From: Myxococcales bacterium
GTDB taxonomy: Bacteria; Myxococcota_A; Polyangia; Polyangiales; Polyangiaceae
Reading direction: 5' to 3'
NCBI GenBank assembly: GCA_025355005.1
Contig: JANXLV010000035.1
Span: 1-64,000, forward strand
DNA: 64,000 nucleotides
Shown here piece by piece: positions 1 through 8,542 of the stretch. A program made the position numbers and the translations under genes. The notes beneath the pieces are model-generated. The model ran no database searches and was not told the origin of the DNA. It saw only the letters and a list, made by a program, of their open reading frames with translations. The first letter of the stretch is position 1; each line of letters opens with the position of its first letter.

Positions 1-1158
1 TACGCCCACGGTGGAGAGCGCGACACTGGGGCTGCTTGCGACGTCCCAGTCCACGCCGGGCTGCCATGACTTGCCATCGTGATTGAGGTACGAGCGAAAC
101 GCGCCTGCCTTCGTCACGAGCAGGTCCGGCAAGCCGTCACCGTCGAGATCGCCGAGGTCCACGTCGGGGTCCGAGGGCGTGCGCCCGGGCGGCGAGGCCA
201 TCGCGACGACTTGGCCAGCCGCAGCAAAGCTTACATCCGTGTACGTGAGCGAGAGACGCGGAAGGCGCGACGTGCCGTCCCGTCCCACCATGTCGACCGT
301 GGCGACGCGGGAGTGGACGCCCTGGGCGTATCCAATCTCGTAGCGCCTCACGAGCGCGCCGCCGTGCTGGACTTCGACCTTCGTGAGGCGCGTAGACAGT
401 GTCTGCTTGATCCCCGCGTTCATGAGGACGTGCGGATCGGGGCGGGTCTCGTAGGTGAGGTTGATCTGGTTGCGAACGCTGTCGCCGAAGTCGTTCCAGG
501 TGACGCCCGTGAGCCGCGCGTAGCCGCCCGAGGTGTCCCACGCGTACGCGATGCGATGACCGTGGAGATCGAGCTGCTCCTTTAGGAGCCACGTGACGAT
601 GTGCGAGCCCTCTTGCTCCGTGAAGCCAGGCGCTTCAGCGAACCGGTAGATGACGCCGGACTTCGTGCGCGCCTCCCAGCCACCGCCGCTCGAGGACGGG
701 ACTCGCTGCACGCGCACGAATGAGCCAGACTCGTACTCCGGGCGAAACACGCCCGGCGTGATCTCGAGGAGGTCGGAGGCGACCCCGACGCCCGAGATCT
801 CGAACGCGTCGCGCGCATCGAACCTGGGAAGCCCGTTCTCGGTGCGCCTTCGGATGCGCGGAATGCCGGCCAGGTGCCAGCCCATGCCGACCTCAGTCAC
901 GCCCGCGCCGCCGTCATAGTCGAGTGACAGGTGCGGGGAGAATCCTCCGGCCGCTGGCGGGACTGCGATGTCGACACCGTAGCTCGCGGTGCCGCTCGCA
1001 AGCGACGGAGCGAAGTTGCGCCCGAGGCCTTCGATGGAGCCCGGTCCGCTCGGAATGCTCACGCGCGTGGCATTCGCGGAGCTGGCTTCCGCACGCCCGG
1101 CTCCGAAGACCAACGCCGTGCATGCGGCCGCGACCAGAGACCAACGCTGAGAGCTCAT
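1..1158 (-). CDS. SpvB/TcdB-type secreted protein, N-terminal part (partial)
   Basis: The frame is open from an ATG at 1158 to the window edge, giving 386 residues with the C-terminus missing. It starts with a Sec signal peptide (MSSQRWSLVAAACTALVFGA, cleavage near AEA-SS). Next comes the SpvB/TcB N-terminal signature: a GPGSIEGLG motif, a VDIAVPPAAGGFSP strand, YDGGAGVTEVGMGWHLAGIP and an IRRRTENGLPRFD turn. Near residue 350 a VCBS/FG-GAP-like loop DLGDLDGDGLPDLLV marks the start of the beta-propeller. In known families this fold builds the TcB/Rhs cocoon of toxin complexes. The signal peptide is unlike typical TcB and suggests export through Sec. AGGA lies about 9 nt before the ATG. It lies 128 bp downstream of the large TcA-like lipoprotein gene on the same strand. 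The family call is firm; a toxin role is inferred. Confidence 0.85.
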   Translation of the reverse strand, partial: MSSQRWSLVAAACTALVFGAGRAEASSANATRVSIPSGPGSIEGLGRNFAPSLASGTASYGVDIAVPPAAGGFSPHLSLDYDGGAGVTEVGMGWHLAGIPRIRRRTENGLPRFDARDAFEISGVGVASDLLEITPGVFRPEYESGSFVRVQRVPSSSGGGWEARTKSGVIYRFAEAPGFTEQEGSHIVTWLLKEQLDLHGHRIAYAWDTSGGYARLTGVTWNDFGDSVRNQINLTYETRPDPHVLMNAGIKQTLSTRLTKVEVQHGGALVRRYEIGYAQGVHSRVATVDMVGRDGTSRLPRLSLTYTDVSFAAAGQVVAMASPPGRTPSDPDVDLGDLDGDGLPDLLVTKAGAFRSYLNHDGKSWQPGVDWDVASSPSVALSTVGV

Positions 1159-1286
1159 GATGTGGGATCCTGACGTGTGGCGTTCCCTTGCCCCATCGAC
1201 CGGTGGAGCAAAGGGTTGCCTCGAGAGCGACAAAAAGACGCTTCGCGCGACCGATGAGAACGGCCGCGCGCGCGTAGGAGGGGTGA

Positions 1287-4200
1287 CTACTTGGCGATGC
1301 CGGTGAGGCAGGAGAGATCCACCGCGAGAGGCGAGCCCTTCCGCGGCAGCGCCTGGTGCGCGAACTTCAGGACGATGTCGTCCACGTGCGTGAGGTCGAC
1401 GTCGCCGTTCTGCGGAGCATCTGCGCCGCCGGGGACGATGAGCTTCCACGAGGCGCGGGCGACCGACTGACCGAAGAGCGACGTGTTCGGGGGAGCGTCG
1501 CCGAACGTGTTCACGCCTGATTGCACGACCGCGAAGCCAGCGTCGAGGTCGGCGGTGGAGGAGCCCATCGACCACGGCGTGAGTGCGTTGGTGCCGTCGC
1601 AGGTGCGAAGAAGCGCGCCGCCGCCGAGCGAGAGATTGATCTGCGCTTGGTTGTCGCCGAGGAAGTCACCGACGAGCTGCGCCTGCACGCTCGTAAGCTT
1701 GTCGTTGCATACGTCCGTCGACCAGAGCCCGTTGCCCGGCTGCAAGTCGGTCGCAAACTGGATGCCGACACCACCCTTGCCGTCGAGGTTTTCGTTCTTG
1801 AGGAGGACGAATCGGAATTGCTCGCCCTCCGAGAGCGTCGTCCCTGTCACGTCGTCCTTCCGCGGACCGGTGATGCCGAGCATCCTTCGCACGCTCACAG
1901 TAGTCGCGTACGTCTGCGGAGAACCATACGCTTCTCGTGCGCTCGAGAAGATGGTGCTCATGCACGCGGCGAGCGCGTTGAGCGACGATGCGTTGGTCGC
2001 AGCGAGCACAGCGCCATCGAGACTGCCGATGCTCATGTTGAGCTCGTACTGGAGCGCGCTCCCAGCCAGATAGAGCTGGTTCTGCGCTGTCCGGCGCGCG
2101 GCGAGCGCCTTTTCTGCGTCCGAATCTCGCAACACGCGGAACGACGGATCGAGCGACGGGTCCATGCTCGCGATCACGAGCTGACGCTGGCGCTCCGTGA
2201 AGACGACCTTTGCCTGCGCAACGAGATCGGCGATCTTCACCTGCGCTATCACCACGTCGAGGGCCGCTTGCTGTACGTCAATCACGGCTTGTTTGAGGTC
2301 GATCTCTTCGCGCTGGATGTTGGCCATGCCATTGATCGTGTCGAGCTTCGCGATGGATGCGGTCGCGTGCTTTTTGGAATCGATGTCGAGCTGCGTGCGC
2401 TCCTTTTGCATCTCGTCTTTGATCTCGGTGCTGAACGCACCGAACATCGCGCCGTAGAGTCCGGCCGGGTTCTCCTCGGCCTGAGCCGCGGCGCTACCGA
2501 CGCTGAGGACGCTTTGCGTGGCGTCGAGTGCGTGCTGATCATCGTCCAGGCTGAGGAGCCTCTTCCCCAGCTCGTCCTCGAACTGGAGGTCTTCCTGCCG
2601 CACTTGCAGTACCTTCGCCAGCGTTGCGTAGTCGATCTGAATCTTCTGCAGCATGCCGCTGATGCGTGCGTTCGCCGAGTTCAGCGACGCGAGAGCGCGC
2701 TGCACCACCAGCCTCTCGGAGCCGACGTCGCCGCCGTCACCCGCGCCGCACGACGACCAGTCTGCGTCCTTCTGGACGGCGTCCGGGTTGAAGCCCGCTC
2801 CGCACGTCTGTTTGAGCTTGCTGTCTGCACCCGAGCGGATCGCAGAGAGCTGGGTCTGGAGGTTTACGAGCGACTGATCGTACGTCCGCTTGTTGCCGAG
2901 GAAGGACGTCTCGAGCGTAGCTTCGGTGGTGACGCTGTCCTTCGCGATGCTCATCATCTGCTCGAAGTTGGTCGCGCCCTTGCCCGCGTCTTCCGCGCGG
3001 AAGACGAACGGCACGAATCCCTGCGGCACCCCGAACACCGTCGCGCCTTGTTGCGCGCCCGTGAACGCACGATCGTGGGTCGACAAGATGCCATTGAACG
3101 AGGCCGCGAGCGTCGCCGGCGCGGTCTTCCACTGCGAGAGAATCTCGCTCAGCGTCACCATCTCCATGTACGCAACGAGTGCATTTCCCTGCTCGACGGT
3201 CACCGAAGAGGTCGACGTCGCGGACGACAGCGCGGCGCTCACGCGCGTGCTTTCGTCATCGATCGTCGCGAGGGTGCTCATCAAGTCCGCAAGCGTGCGG
3301 CCGGCGGGGTACACGTCACCCGCGGTCGAACTGCCGCCGGTACCGGTCTTCGCGTCGCTGGGGTCCATCGTTCGCAAGAACTCGATGTTCTGCGGCTGGA
3401 AGAGCCAGCCGGCGGTGTAGCGCAGCGCGCCCTGGGCGTTTACGAGGTGCGTCTGCTCGGCGGTCAGGCCCTTCGAGAAGGACTCGCTCTCCGCGAGCAC
3501 GAGCTCGTTCTTGGCGACCAGCATCGCAGGAGCGGCGACTTCTTGAACGAGGCGCGAGGCGGCCTGGGCCGTCGCGTGATTGCCGATCGGCATTCCGACT
3601 GCGTACTGCATGGCGCACGCGGTGGCGGACTGCATACCGCATCCAGTCGGCATGGCTCCGTAGTCCGCGCGCTGATTGATCGCGAGTGACTTGGTGCACG
3701 CCGCGACGACGCTATCGAACGGCTGAGCCGTGTTCACCTTGTTCTGCATCAACGTGGTGATCGGCTGGGCGTAGGTGGTTTCGAGCGAGGTGATCTTCGC
3801 GGTGCAGTCGCCGCCTGGGCAGTTCGACGGTCGCTCGTAACCGCAGTTGTTGAACAAGGTGTAGTCGCCGTCGCCGCCAAACGCGATGTACGCATCCTCC
3901 GGCACCTTCGCCTTGTCGGGGCTCGGCGGCATCGTTATGTCTGCGCCGAGCATGGCCGTCGGCGTCACGCCAGGTTGATAGACGAGCGTGATTTCGCCCG
4001 TGGTCGTGACGGGCTCGGCGAATAGACCGTACACCTGGTCCTCGAAGGTGCCAGCGAGCTGGCCTCCGGGTTGCGGCTTCATCTTCACGTGGAGCTTGTG
4101 GCCCAGCGAGCGCGCGAAGTGATTCCGCGCGCCGCCCGCGCCGGCGGGAATGAGCTGCGCGAGCGTCACGTCGATGCCATTGCTGGCGCTGTACGAGCCA

Positions 4201-4970
4201 AAGCCCGTGCTGTCTGCGCCGCCCATCTGCGGGTAGAGCAGAGACTTCTGAGAATCAGCGCGGACCGAGACGTCACCATGCCGCTCGACGACATCGAGCG
4301 CGATGCTCGCCTGACCGAGCGACACCGGTCCTCCATTGAAACGCAGGTAGCCTTTGTAGGCCCCTGTGATCCCCACGTGAATCGGCGCCGATACGACCGC
4401 GTCCCCAAGCGACGTGATGATCTTGACCGTACCCACGACGTCTTGGTCGGACACCTTCGAGGCGTCTACCTTGATCGTGATCTTGCCCGATCCCGTGAAC
4501 GAGCCCTTGTCGCCTCCGATGGCGAGATGCGGCCCGCTCACCTGCACGCGGTAGCGAACCGGGTCGGAAGACGAGGAGGTGAGAGCAATGTCGAACGACG
4601 TCTGATCACTCGTGAGCGCAACCGTCGCCGGAGCGACCGTGAGCGCCCCGGCCTTGGTCTTCGTCGGGGCCGGATCGTCATCGGAGGCCGTGTCCGAGCT
4701 GACGCATCGTGCGCGCGGCGTGCAGGTGAGCGCGCCCGTGCAGGGATCAGTCGTGTTGCAGTCTTGGATGCACTGCTCGAGGTCGCAGTGCTGACCCGAA
4801 GGGCAGTCAGCGCTGATGATGCACGCAGGCGCCCCATCGACCGGCCCGGGCGGCGGGCCCAGATGGCTCGAGCCGCTGCCGCCATCGCTCGACGAGGAGC
4901 ACGCGACGAGCGATGGCGCGAGAACGCTCATGAGGGCTGACGCGAGAAGCTTCTGAACGCGACGTTTCAT
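1287..4970 (-). CDS. Large lipoprotein with Cys-rich head, helical stalk and TcA-like C-terminus
   Basis: The product has 1227 residues. A lipobox (SLVAC, Cys about 24) is followed by a Ser/Gly linker and a cluster of eight or more cysteines (about residues 50-92), resembling Dickkopf/EGF-like Cys modules of myxobacterial lipoproteins. The middle holds beta-rich segments. Roughly residues 780-960 are long amphipathic helices (Gln/Ala/Lys-rich, e.g. QREEIDLKQAVIDVQQAALD). The end is a beta-domain closing with WKLIVPGG and VDDIVLKFAHQAL, which resembles the WRLELP...ISDVVLHLRYTA ending of the TcB-binding domain of TcA toxins. That similarity is read by eye only. The ATG at 4970 overlaps the stop of the upstream gene (TGATG), so the two are translationally coupled. 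A GTG one codon earlier is possible. Confidence 0.75.
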   Translation of the reverse strand: MKRRVQKLLASALMSVLAPSLVACSSSSDGGSGSSHLGPPPGPVDGAPACIISADCPSGQHCDLEQCIQDCNTTDPCTGALTCTPRARCVSSDTASDDDPAPTKTKAGALTVAPATVALTSDQTSFDIALTSSSSDPVRYRVQVSGPHLAIGGDKGSFTGSGKITIKVDASKVSDQDVVGTVKIITSLGDAVVSAPIHVGITGAYKGYLRFNGGPVSLGQASIALDVVERHGDVSVRADSQKSLLYPQMGGADSTGFGSYSASNGIDVTLAQLIPAGAGGARNHFARSLGHKLHVKMKPQPGGQLAGTFEDQVYGLFAEPVTTTGEITLVYQPGVTPTAMLGADITMPPSPDKAKVPEDAYIAFGGDGDYTLFNNCGYERPSNCPGGDCTAKITSLETTYAQPITTLMQNKVNTAQPFDSVVAACTKSLAINQRADYGAMPTGCGMQSATACAMQYAVGMPIGNHATAQAASRLVQEVAAPAMLVAKNELVLAESESFSKGLTAEQTHLVNAQGALRYTAGWLFQPQNIEFLRTMDPSDAKTGTGGSSTAGDVYPAGRTLADLMSTLATIDDESTRVSAALSSATSTSSVTVEQGNALVAYMEMVTLSEILSQWKTAPATLAASFNGILSTHDRAFTGAQQGATVFGVPQGFVPFVFRAEDAGKGATNFEQMMSIAKDSVTTEATLETSFLGNKRTYDQSLVNLQTQLSAIRSGADSKLKQTCGAGFNPDAVQKDADWSSCGAGDGGDVGSERLVVQRALASLNSANARISGMLQKIQIDYATLAKVLQVRQEDLQFEDELGKRLLSLDDDQHALDATQSVLSVGSAAAQAEENPAGLYGAMFGAFSTEIKDEMQKERTQLDIDSKKHATASIAKLDTINGMANIQREEIDLKQAVIDVQQAALDVVIAQVKIADLVAQAKVVFTERQRQLVIASMDPSLDPSFRVLRDSDAEKALAARRTAQNQLYLAGSALQYELNMSIGSLDGAVLAATNASSLNALAACMSTIFSSAREAYGSPQTYATTVSVRRMLGITGPRKDDVTGTTLSEGEQFRFVLLKNENLDGKGGVGIQFATDLQPGNGLWSTDVCNDKLTSVQAQLVGDFLGDNQAQINLSLGGGALLRTCDGTNALTPWSMGSSTADLDAGFAVVQSGVNTFGDAPPNTSLFGQSVARASWKLIVPGGADAPQNGDVDLTHVDDIVLKFAHQALPRKGSPLAVDLSCLTGIAK

Positions 4971-6649
4971 CACATGCCTCCATCGACGGGGGAAGAAGCC
5001 GCGACCGTGTGTTTTGCGTCCGCGAGACCATCTGCGCCGTCGGCGACACCCGCCGGCCCTGCCGCGCCTTTTCCGCCTTTTCCGCCGGCTCCGATGTTGA
5101 TCGTCACCGCTTTGGTCGTAGGCGCCGTCCCTGCGGAGACGATGCCCACCGACGCGCCGCCGGCACCCGCACCACCCGCGCCGCCCGCGCCGCCCGCGCC
5201 GCCGTTACCGCCTTTGCCAGCCGTCAAGGTGCCGCTGGCCGTGTTGGAATCGGTGCCCGCCTTTCCCCCGGCGCTTCCGGGCTGTCCGACGGAACCCGCG
5301 ACGGCGTCGCCGCCTTTTCCGCCGGTCGCGGTGTTGATGGAGCTCGCTTCGAGCGTGACCGTGCTCTGGAACGTGACCAGTCCGATCGATGCGCCGCCGC
5401 CGCTAGAGCTCTTCGCTCCCGCGCCGCCACCACCACCGGTCCCTCCTGCTCCGCCTCCCGCGCCGAGCTTGTACCCGTTGATGCCGTTGCCACCTGCCGC
5501 GATCGCGTCACCACCGCCGCCGCCGCCGCCTTGCGCGCCGCTCGTGCCGTCCGTACCGTCGTTCGCGCTCGTGTAGCCCGTCTCGCTCGCCGTGCCGATG
5601 TTGTTCTTCGACGAGACGCCAGGCGTGCCCTGCGTTCCAATCATGCCGTCCTGGCCGTCGATTCCGTTGGCGGCGCCGCCTCCGATTCCGCCAAGCCCGC
5701 CCGGTCCGCCGCTCGACGGTGTAGACGAGGCAACGCCCGCATACGGCGTCCCCGGGTACGCACCGGCACCGCCGTTCGTCGCGCCACCGTGTGTCGCGCC
5801 CACGGCCGATCCCGCCTTGCAGGCGGAGATCGCGATGGAGATAGCGAGATTCGAGTCACCCGTGCACCCGCACGAGCACGTCGTCGTGTTGCAGCAGTGC
5901 TCGACGTTGGAGACTCCGTCGCCGTTCACTGCGTCGACCGGCGGGGTCTTCGGCGACGCGGTGGGAGGCGCCGGCGCGTTACCTGCCGCGCCTGCACCCG
6001 CCGTGAGGTTTGCATGACGGAGGGAGACCGCGGAGGAGCTCGCCACGAAGGCGGCGATAGAGCTCTCGCCCGGGGCCTTCGCTGCAGCCGCCGTGAACGC
6101 GACGCGATCGATCACCATCGCCGAGGAGACACCATTGATGTGGAGCGGAAGGCCGCTCGTCGGCGCGACGGTCGCGTGATCGTTCGTGCGCTGCCAATCT
6201 TGCGCCGCGTAGCCGCCGTAGAGGCTCACGCCTTTCGTGTCGATGAGAACAGCCTCTGCGTACGTCGCGTTCGTCACGAGCACGTACTTGCTGGATGCTT
6301 GCGCGAGAGTGATGCCCTTACCGAGCGTCTTCACCGGATGCTGGATGGTTCCATCTGCGCTGTCATCACCGTTGGCAGAGACGAAAATCGCCGCCTTCAC
6401 GTCGCCGTCGATACCGTCGCAGTTGGAGTCGTCGAAGTTGTCGTCGGGCAGATCGGGCGTCGACTTCGGGACGCATCCGGCCGCGGCCTCCGGCACCGTG
6501 CCACCTCCACCGATGCCGCCATCGCCGCTCCCACCATCGGTTTGCGTGGTGTCCGCGCTGCTGCCGCCGCCACATCCGTACGCAGCGATACCTGCAGCGA
6601 TGAGAGTACCGAGCATCCCGCGCCACGCCAAACGACCGAAGTCAGTCAT
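4970..6649 (-). CDS. Glycine-rich beta-helix-like lipoprotein
   Basis: The product has 559 residues and is the first gene of the minus-strand operon. The N-terminus carries a signal with lipobox (IAAYGC, Cys about 26) and a Gly/Ser/Asp linker. A short Cys-containing segment (residues about 58-85, with DDNFDDSNCDGIDGD) precedes FVSANGDDSADGTIQHPVKT, the usual opening of DUF1565/parallel beta-helix cell-surface proteins. LVTNATYAEAVLIDTKGVSLYGGY then gives the expected rungs. The second half is extremely Gly/Ala-rich (runs such as GGAGGAGGAGAGGASVG), much like PE-PGRS-type repeats. No enzyme motif is visible. It probably forms an extended outer-surface structure. It ends in a TGATG overlap with the 1227-aa lipoprotein gene, so the two products are probably made together. 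Confidence 0.75.
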   Translation of the reverse strand: MTDFGRLAWRGMLGTLIAAGIAAYGCGGGSSADTTQTDGGSGDGGIGGGGTVPEAAAGCVPKSTPDLPDDNFDDSNCDGIDGDVKAAIFVSANGDDSADGTIQHPVKTLGKGITLAQASSKYVLVTNATYAEAVLIDTKGVSLYGGYAAQDWQRTNDHATVAPTSGLPLHINGVSSAMVIDRVAFTAAAAKAPGESSIAAFVASSSAVSLRHANLTAGAGAAGNAPAPPTASPKTPPVDAVNGDGVSNVEHCCNTTTCSCGCTGDSNLAISIAISACKAGSAVGATHGGATNGGAGAYPGTPYAGVASSTPSSGGPGGLGGIGGGAANGIDGQDGMIGTQGTPGVSSKNNIGTASETGYTSANDGTDGTSGAQGGGGGGGDAIAAGGNGINGYKLGAGGGAGGTGGGGGAGAKSSSGGGASIGLVTFQSTVTLEASSINTATGGKGGDAVAGSVGQPGSAGGKAGTDSNTASGTLTAGKGGNGGAGGAGGAGGAGAGGASVGIVSAGTAPTTKAVTINIGAGGKGGKGAAGPAGVADGADGLADAKHTVAASSPVDGGM

Positions 6650-6735
6650 GTTCTTCTCCTGCGAAAACCAGTGGTTATCAGTTGAGGTTAGCCCAAAGGT
6701 CGAGCGCTAACAGCAGCCTTCAGGGGTGATTTTGA

Positions 6736-6769
6736 CACCGAACCCAGCCCATTATGGGCTGGGTTGGTG
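6736..6769. repeat. Long hairpin or operator in divergent region
   Basis: AACCCAGCCCA (6741-6751), TTA, TGGGCTGGGTT (6755-6765) form a perfect 11-bp stem. CACC/GGTG flanks extend it after one bulged base. There is no T-run on either strand, so it is not a standard terminator. It could be an operator or a 5' UTR structure of the minus-strand operon. Confidence 0.6.
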
Positions 6770-6809
6770 CCTGCGACTGGCCGATATGGGACAGACCAGG
6801 CCTCACTCC

Positions 6810-6892
6810 CCCCATCGGCCAGCGGCGCGAAGGGTTGCGTGATTTCTTAAATCTCCCGCGCACGCAACTCGCTTCGAAAGCGGCCGATGGGG
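6810..6892. repeat. Inverted repeat pair CCCCATCGGCC / GGCCGATGGGG
   Basis: CCCCATCGGCC at 6810-6820 is matched exactly by GGCCGATGGGG at 6882-6892, with 61 bp between. The spacing suits looping or two half-operators better than a hairpin. Function unknown. Confidence 0.5.
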
Positions 6893-7053
6893 ATGACATG
6901 CACCCACGGCCCATTCACGATCCGATGCTGATGGACGGTCATTGTGGGCGGCCAATGACGGTCGGGAGGCGCCGTCGCCTTCGAAGCCGGCGCTGAGCAT
7001 TCACTACTGTCCGTGACCTCCCCGATCTCCCCGATCAGGCGTCCGCGGTTTAC

Positions 7054-7082
7054 TTAGAAAAATATGTTGACCGTGATATTAT
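7054..7082 (+). promoter_or_regulatory. Possible promoter giving a leaderless mRNA
   Basis: TTAGAA (7054-7059), 17 bp, then TATTAT (7077-7082) resembles a sigma70-type promoter in an unusually AT-rich patch. The start point would fall at or next to the ATG at 7089. No Shine-Dalgarno sequence precedes that ATG, which fits a leaderless transcript. Confidence 0.35.
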
Positions 7083-7088
7083 GACTCG

Positions 7089-7898
7089 ATGCGCGCAAGC
7101 CGATGGCTCGTCGTGGGAAGTCTGGTCGTGGCATCGGGCATGCTCGTCCTCGCGTGCGGCGCCTTCGGCGGCAGCGATGCGAAGGGCGGCGACAGCGATA
7201 GCGGCGTGGCTGTCGACGCGGAGGGCGCATCGGATGGCACGACACCGTCCAAGAAGGACGGCGGCACGTCGACCGACGCCAGCGCCGCGGACGGCGCGAA
7301 GGACGCGTGCGTGGCGTTCGTCGTGCCGGCTCAGGCGGACACCTATCTCATCGACGACGGCAGCCATTGCAACGGGCCGATCACCTTCGGCAACGCGACC
7401 GTCTTGCATGTGCAGGGAGAAGCCGGCGTGCCGGAGATGTCGCTGGTCCGATTTCCCCTGACGAGCGTGGAGGCGACGCTTCTCGACGCAAAGGCGTCAA
7501 TCGTGGTGAAAACGAGCGGCGCCGCGTGTCCGGCGGGGACCTGCGCCGGCAGCGCGTTCGCGATGCGCTCGGACTGGGCGGAGGCCACGGGCGACAGCAA
7601 GGGTGCAGACCTGTGTCGTCGCGCCTTTCCTTCGTTCGGCTGGACGGCCGCGTTGGGTCAACCGATCGCGCAGCCCGGCGACTACGATACTGCCGCTGCC
7701 GGAACCATGTCGTTCGCGTCGGGTACATGGAGCTCGACGCCGCTACAGGCATCGGCGGTGAGCTTCAGGCTCGAGAGCGATGGTGCATCCGGCAAGCTGC
7801 TATCGCTCCTCTTCACGGTCGCGGCCGCCTCGTCACTCACGTTCCCGTCGCACGACGCGGACGGTGGCATGGTGATGAGCGTGACCCGCTGCGAGTGA
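7089..7898 (+). CDS. DNRLRE-like lipoprotein
   Basis: The product has 269 residues. The N-terminus is a lipoprotein signal (GMLVLAC, Cys about 23) followed by a long Asp/Gly/Ser/Ala linker (residues about 26-75), typical of outer-membrane lipoproteins in this genome. The globular part starts with VPAQADTYLIDD and contains LVRFPLTSVEATLLDAKASI. This is the pattern of DNRLRE domains, beta-sandwiches of surface proteins, though only one copy is present and the match is partial. Four or so cysteines (ACPAGTC among them) may form disulfides. No catalytic motif is seen. It is a single gene facing away from the TcA-like operon and ending 27 bp before a convergent TetR gene. Confidence 0.7.
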   Translation: MRASRWLVVGSLVVASGMLVLACGAFGGSDAKGGDSDSGVAVDAEGASDGTTPSKKDGGTSTDASAADGAKDACVAFVVPAQADTYLIDDGSHCNGPITFGNATVLHVQGEAGVPEMSLVRFPLTSVEATLLDAKASIVVKTSGAACPAGTCAGSAFAMRSDWAEATGDSKGADLCRRAFPSFGWTAALGQPIAQPGDYDTAAAGTMSFASGTWSSTPLQASAVSFRLESDGASGKLLSLLFTVAAASSLTFPSHDADGGMVMSVTRCE

Positions 7899-7925
7899 GC
7901 CCGAGCTCCGCGCTCGGGAATATGA

Positions 7926-8486
7926 TCAGGCATGCAGCGTGGCATGACGCGCGGCCGAAAGGATACCGCGGCACGAAGCACGGTCGCGTGTGAGGCGCGC
8001 GAGTTGAATTGCGCCGACCCACGACGCGAAGAGCGCTGCAGCCCGGCCAGGCTTGTGCCCGCCGAGAGCTTCGCCGAGGCGCGCACGGATACCCTCGACG
8101 ATGTCGGCGAGGCCGCGCTCGAACGCGATGCGCGCCGGTCCCTGATGTCGCGCCATCTCCGTGCCGAGCGCCGCCACCACGCAGCCATCCCCGACGGCAT
8201 CCACATGTGACTCGTTCAGGTAGCGCTTCGCCGCGCGCGCGAGCCACGCAGCGCCTTCGTTCTCTGGCATGCCGAAGAGGTTGGTCCTGGCATCGTCGAA
8301 GCCGAGCGTGATCGCCTCGGCCACGAGCGCCTCCTTGTTCTTGAAGTGCGCGTAGAACCCGCCGCGCGTGAGCCCCGCCGCATCCATCACGTCAACGACC
8401 CCAACCTCCGCGGTCCCACGCTCGCGAAAGAGACGCGAGGCCTCCCGCACGATCCGGGCGTGCGTCGCGTCATGCTTCTTTCCCAC
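7926..8486 (-). CDS. TetR family transcriptional regulator
   Basis: The product has 186 residues, the usual TetR length. The N-terminal helix-turn-helix is clear: RIVREASRLFRERG, then VVDVMDAAGLTRGGFYAHFKNKEALVAEA (about residues 11-55), with the GxFYxHFxxKExL signature. The C-terminal ligand domain includes YLNESHVDAVGDGCVVAALG, a stretch seen in TetR proteins of the LmrA/YxaF type (inferred ligand class unknown). The start is GTG at 8486. It lies 56 bp downstream of a second TetR gene on the same strand, and that gap holds an AT-rich direct repeat. Its target cannot be told from the window. Confidence 0.9.
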   Translation of the reverse strand: MGKKHDATHARIVREASRLFRERGTAEVGVVDVMDAAGLTRGGFYAHFKNKEALVAEAITLGFDDARTNLFGMPENEGAAWLARAAKRYLNESHVDAVGDGCVVAALGTEMARHQGPARIAFERGLADIVEGIRARLGEALGGHKPGRAAALFASWVGAIQLARLTRDRASCRGILSAARHATLHA

Positions 8487-8517
8487 GTCGAGATCTTAGG
8501 CGCGCGCAGACGCCCGC

Positions 8518-8534
8518 GCAATATGGGCAATATG
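8518..8534 (-). promoter_or_regulatory. AT-rich direct repeat, possible promoter or operator
   Basis: GCAATATG occurs at 8518-8525 and again at 8527-8534, 9 bp apart, in an otherwise very GC-rich gap between two TetR genes. It sits 32-48 bp upstream of the GTG at 8486, where a -10 region or repressor site would be expected. Confidence 0.35.
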
Positions 8535-8542
8535 ATGTCGCG

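Larger units (their letters stand above)
6650..7088. other. Divergent intergenic region with two inverted repeats
   Basis: This 439-bp region separates the minus-strand lipoprotein operon from the plus-strand DNRLRE-like gene. It contains a near-perfect hairpin (6736-6769) and a pair of 11-bp inverted arms 61 bp apart (6810-6820 and 6882-6892). An AT-rich promoter-like patch lies at its right end. I see no credible coding sequence in it. Confidence 0.7.

Noticed and set aside
7380..7400. TGCA-TG-TGCA, a near match to the 13-bp palindrome
   Set aside because: The spacer is 2, not 3. A second N2 case (TGCA-CG-TGCA near 19793) also exists, so these serve as background.
8040..8210. Plus-strand open frames opposite the TetR genes
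   Set aside because: Shadow composition, no domain, and the minus strand encodes clear TetR proteins.
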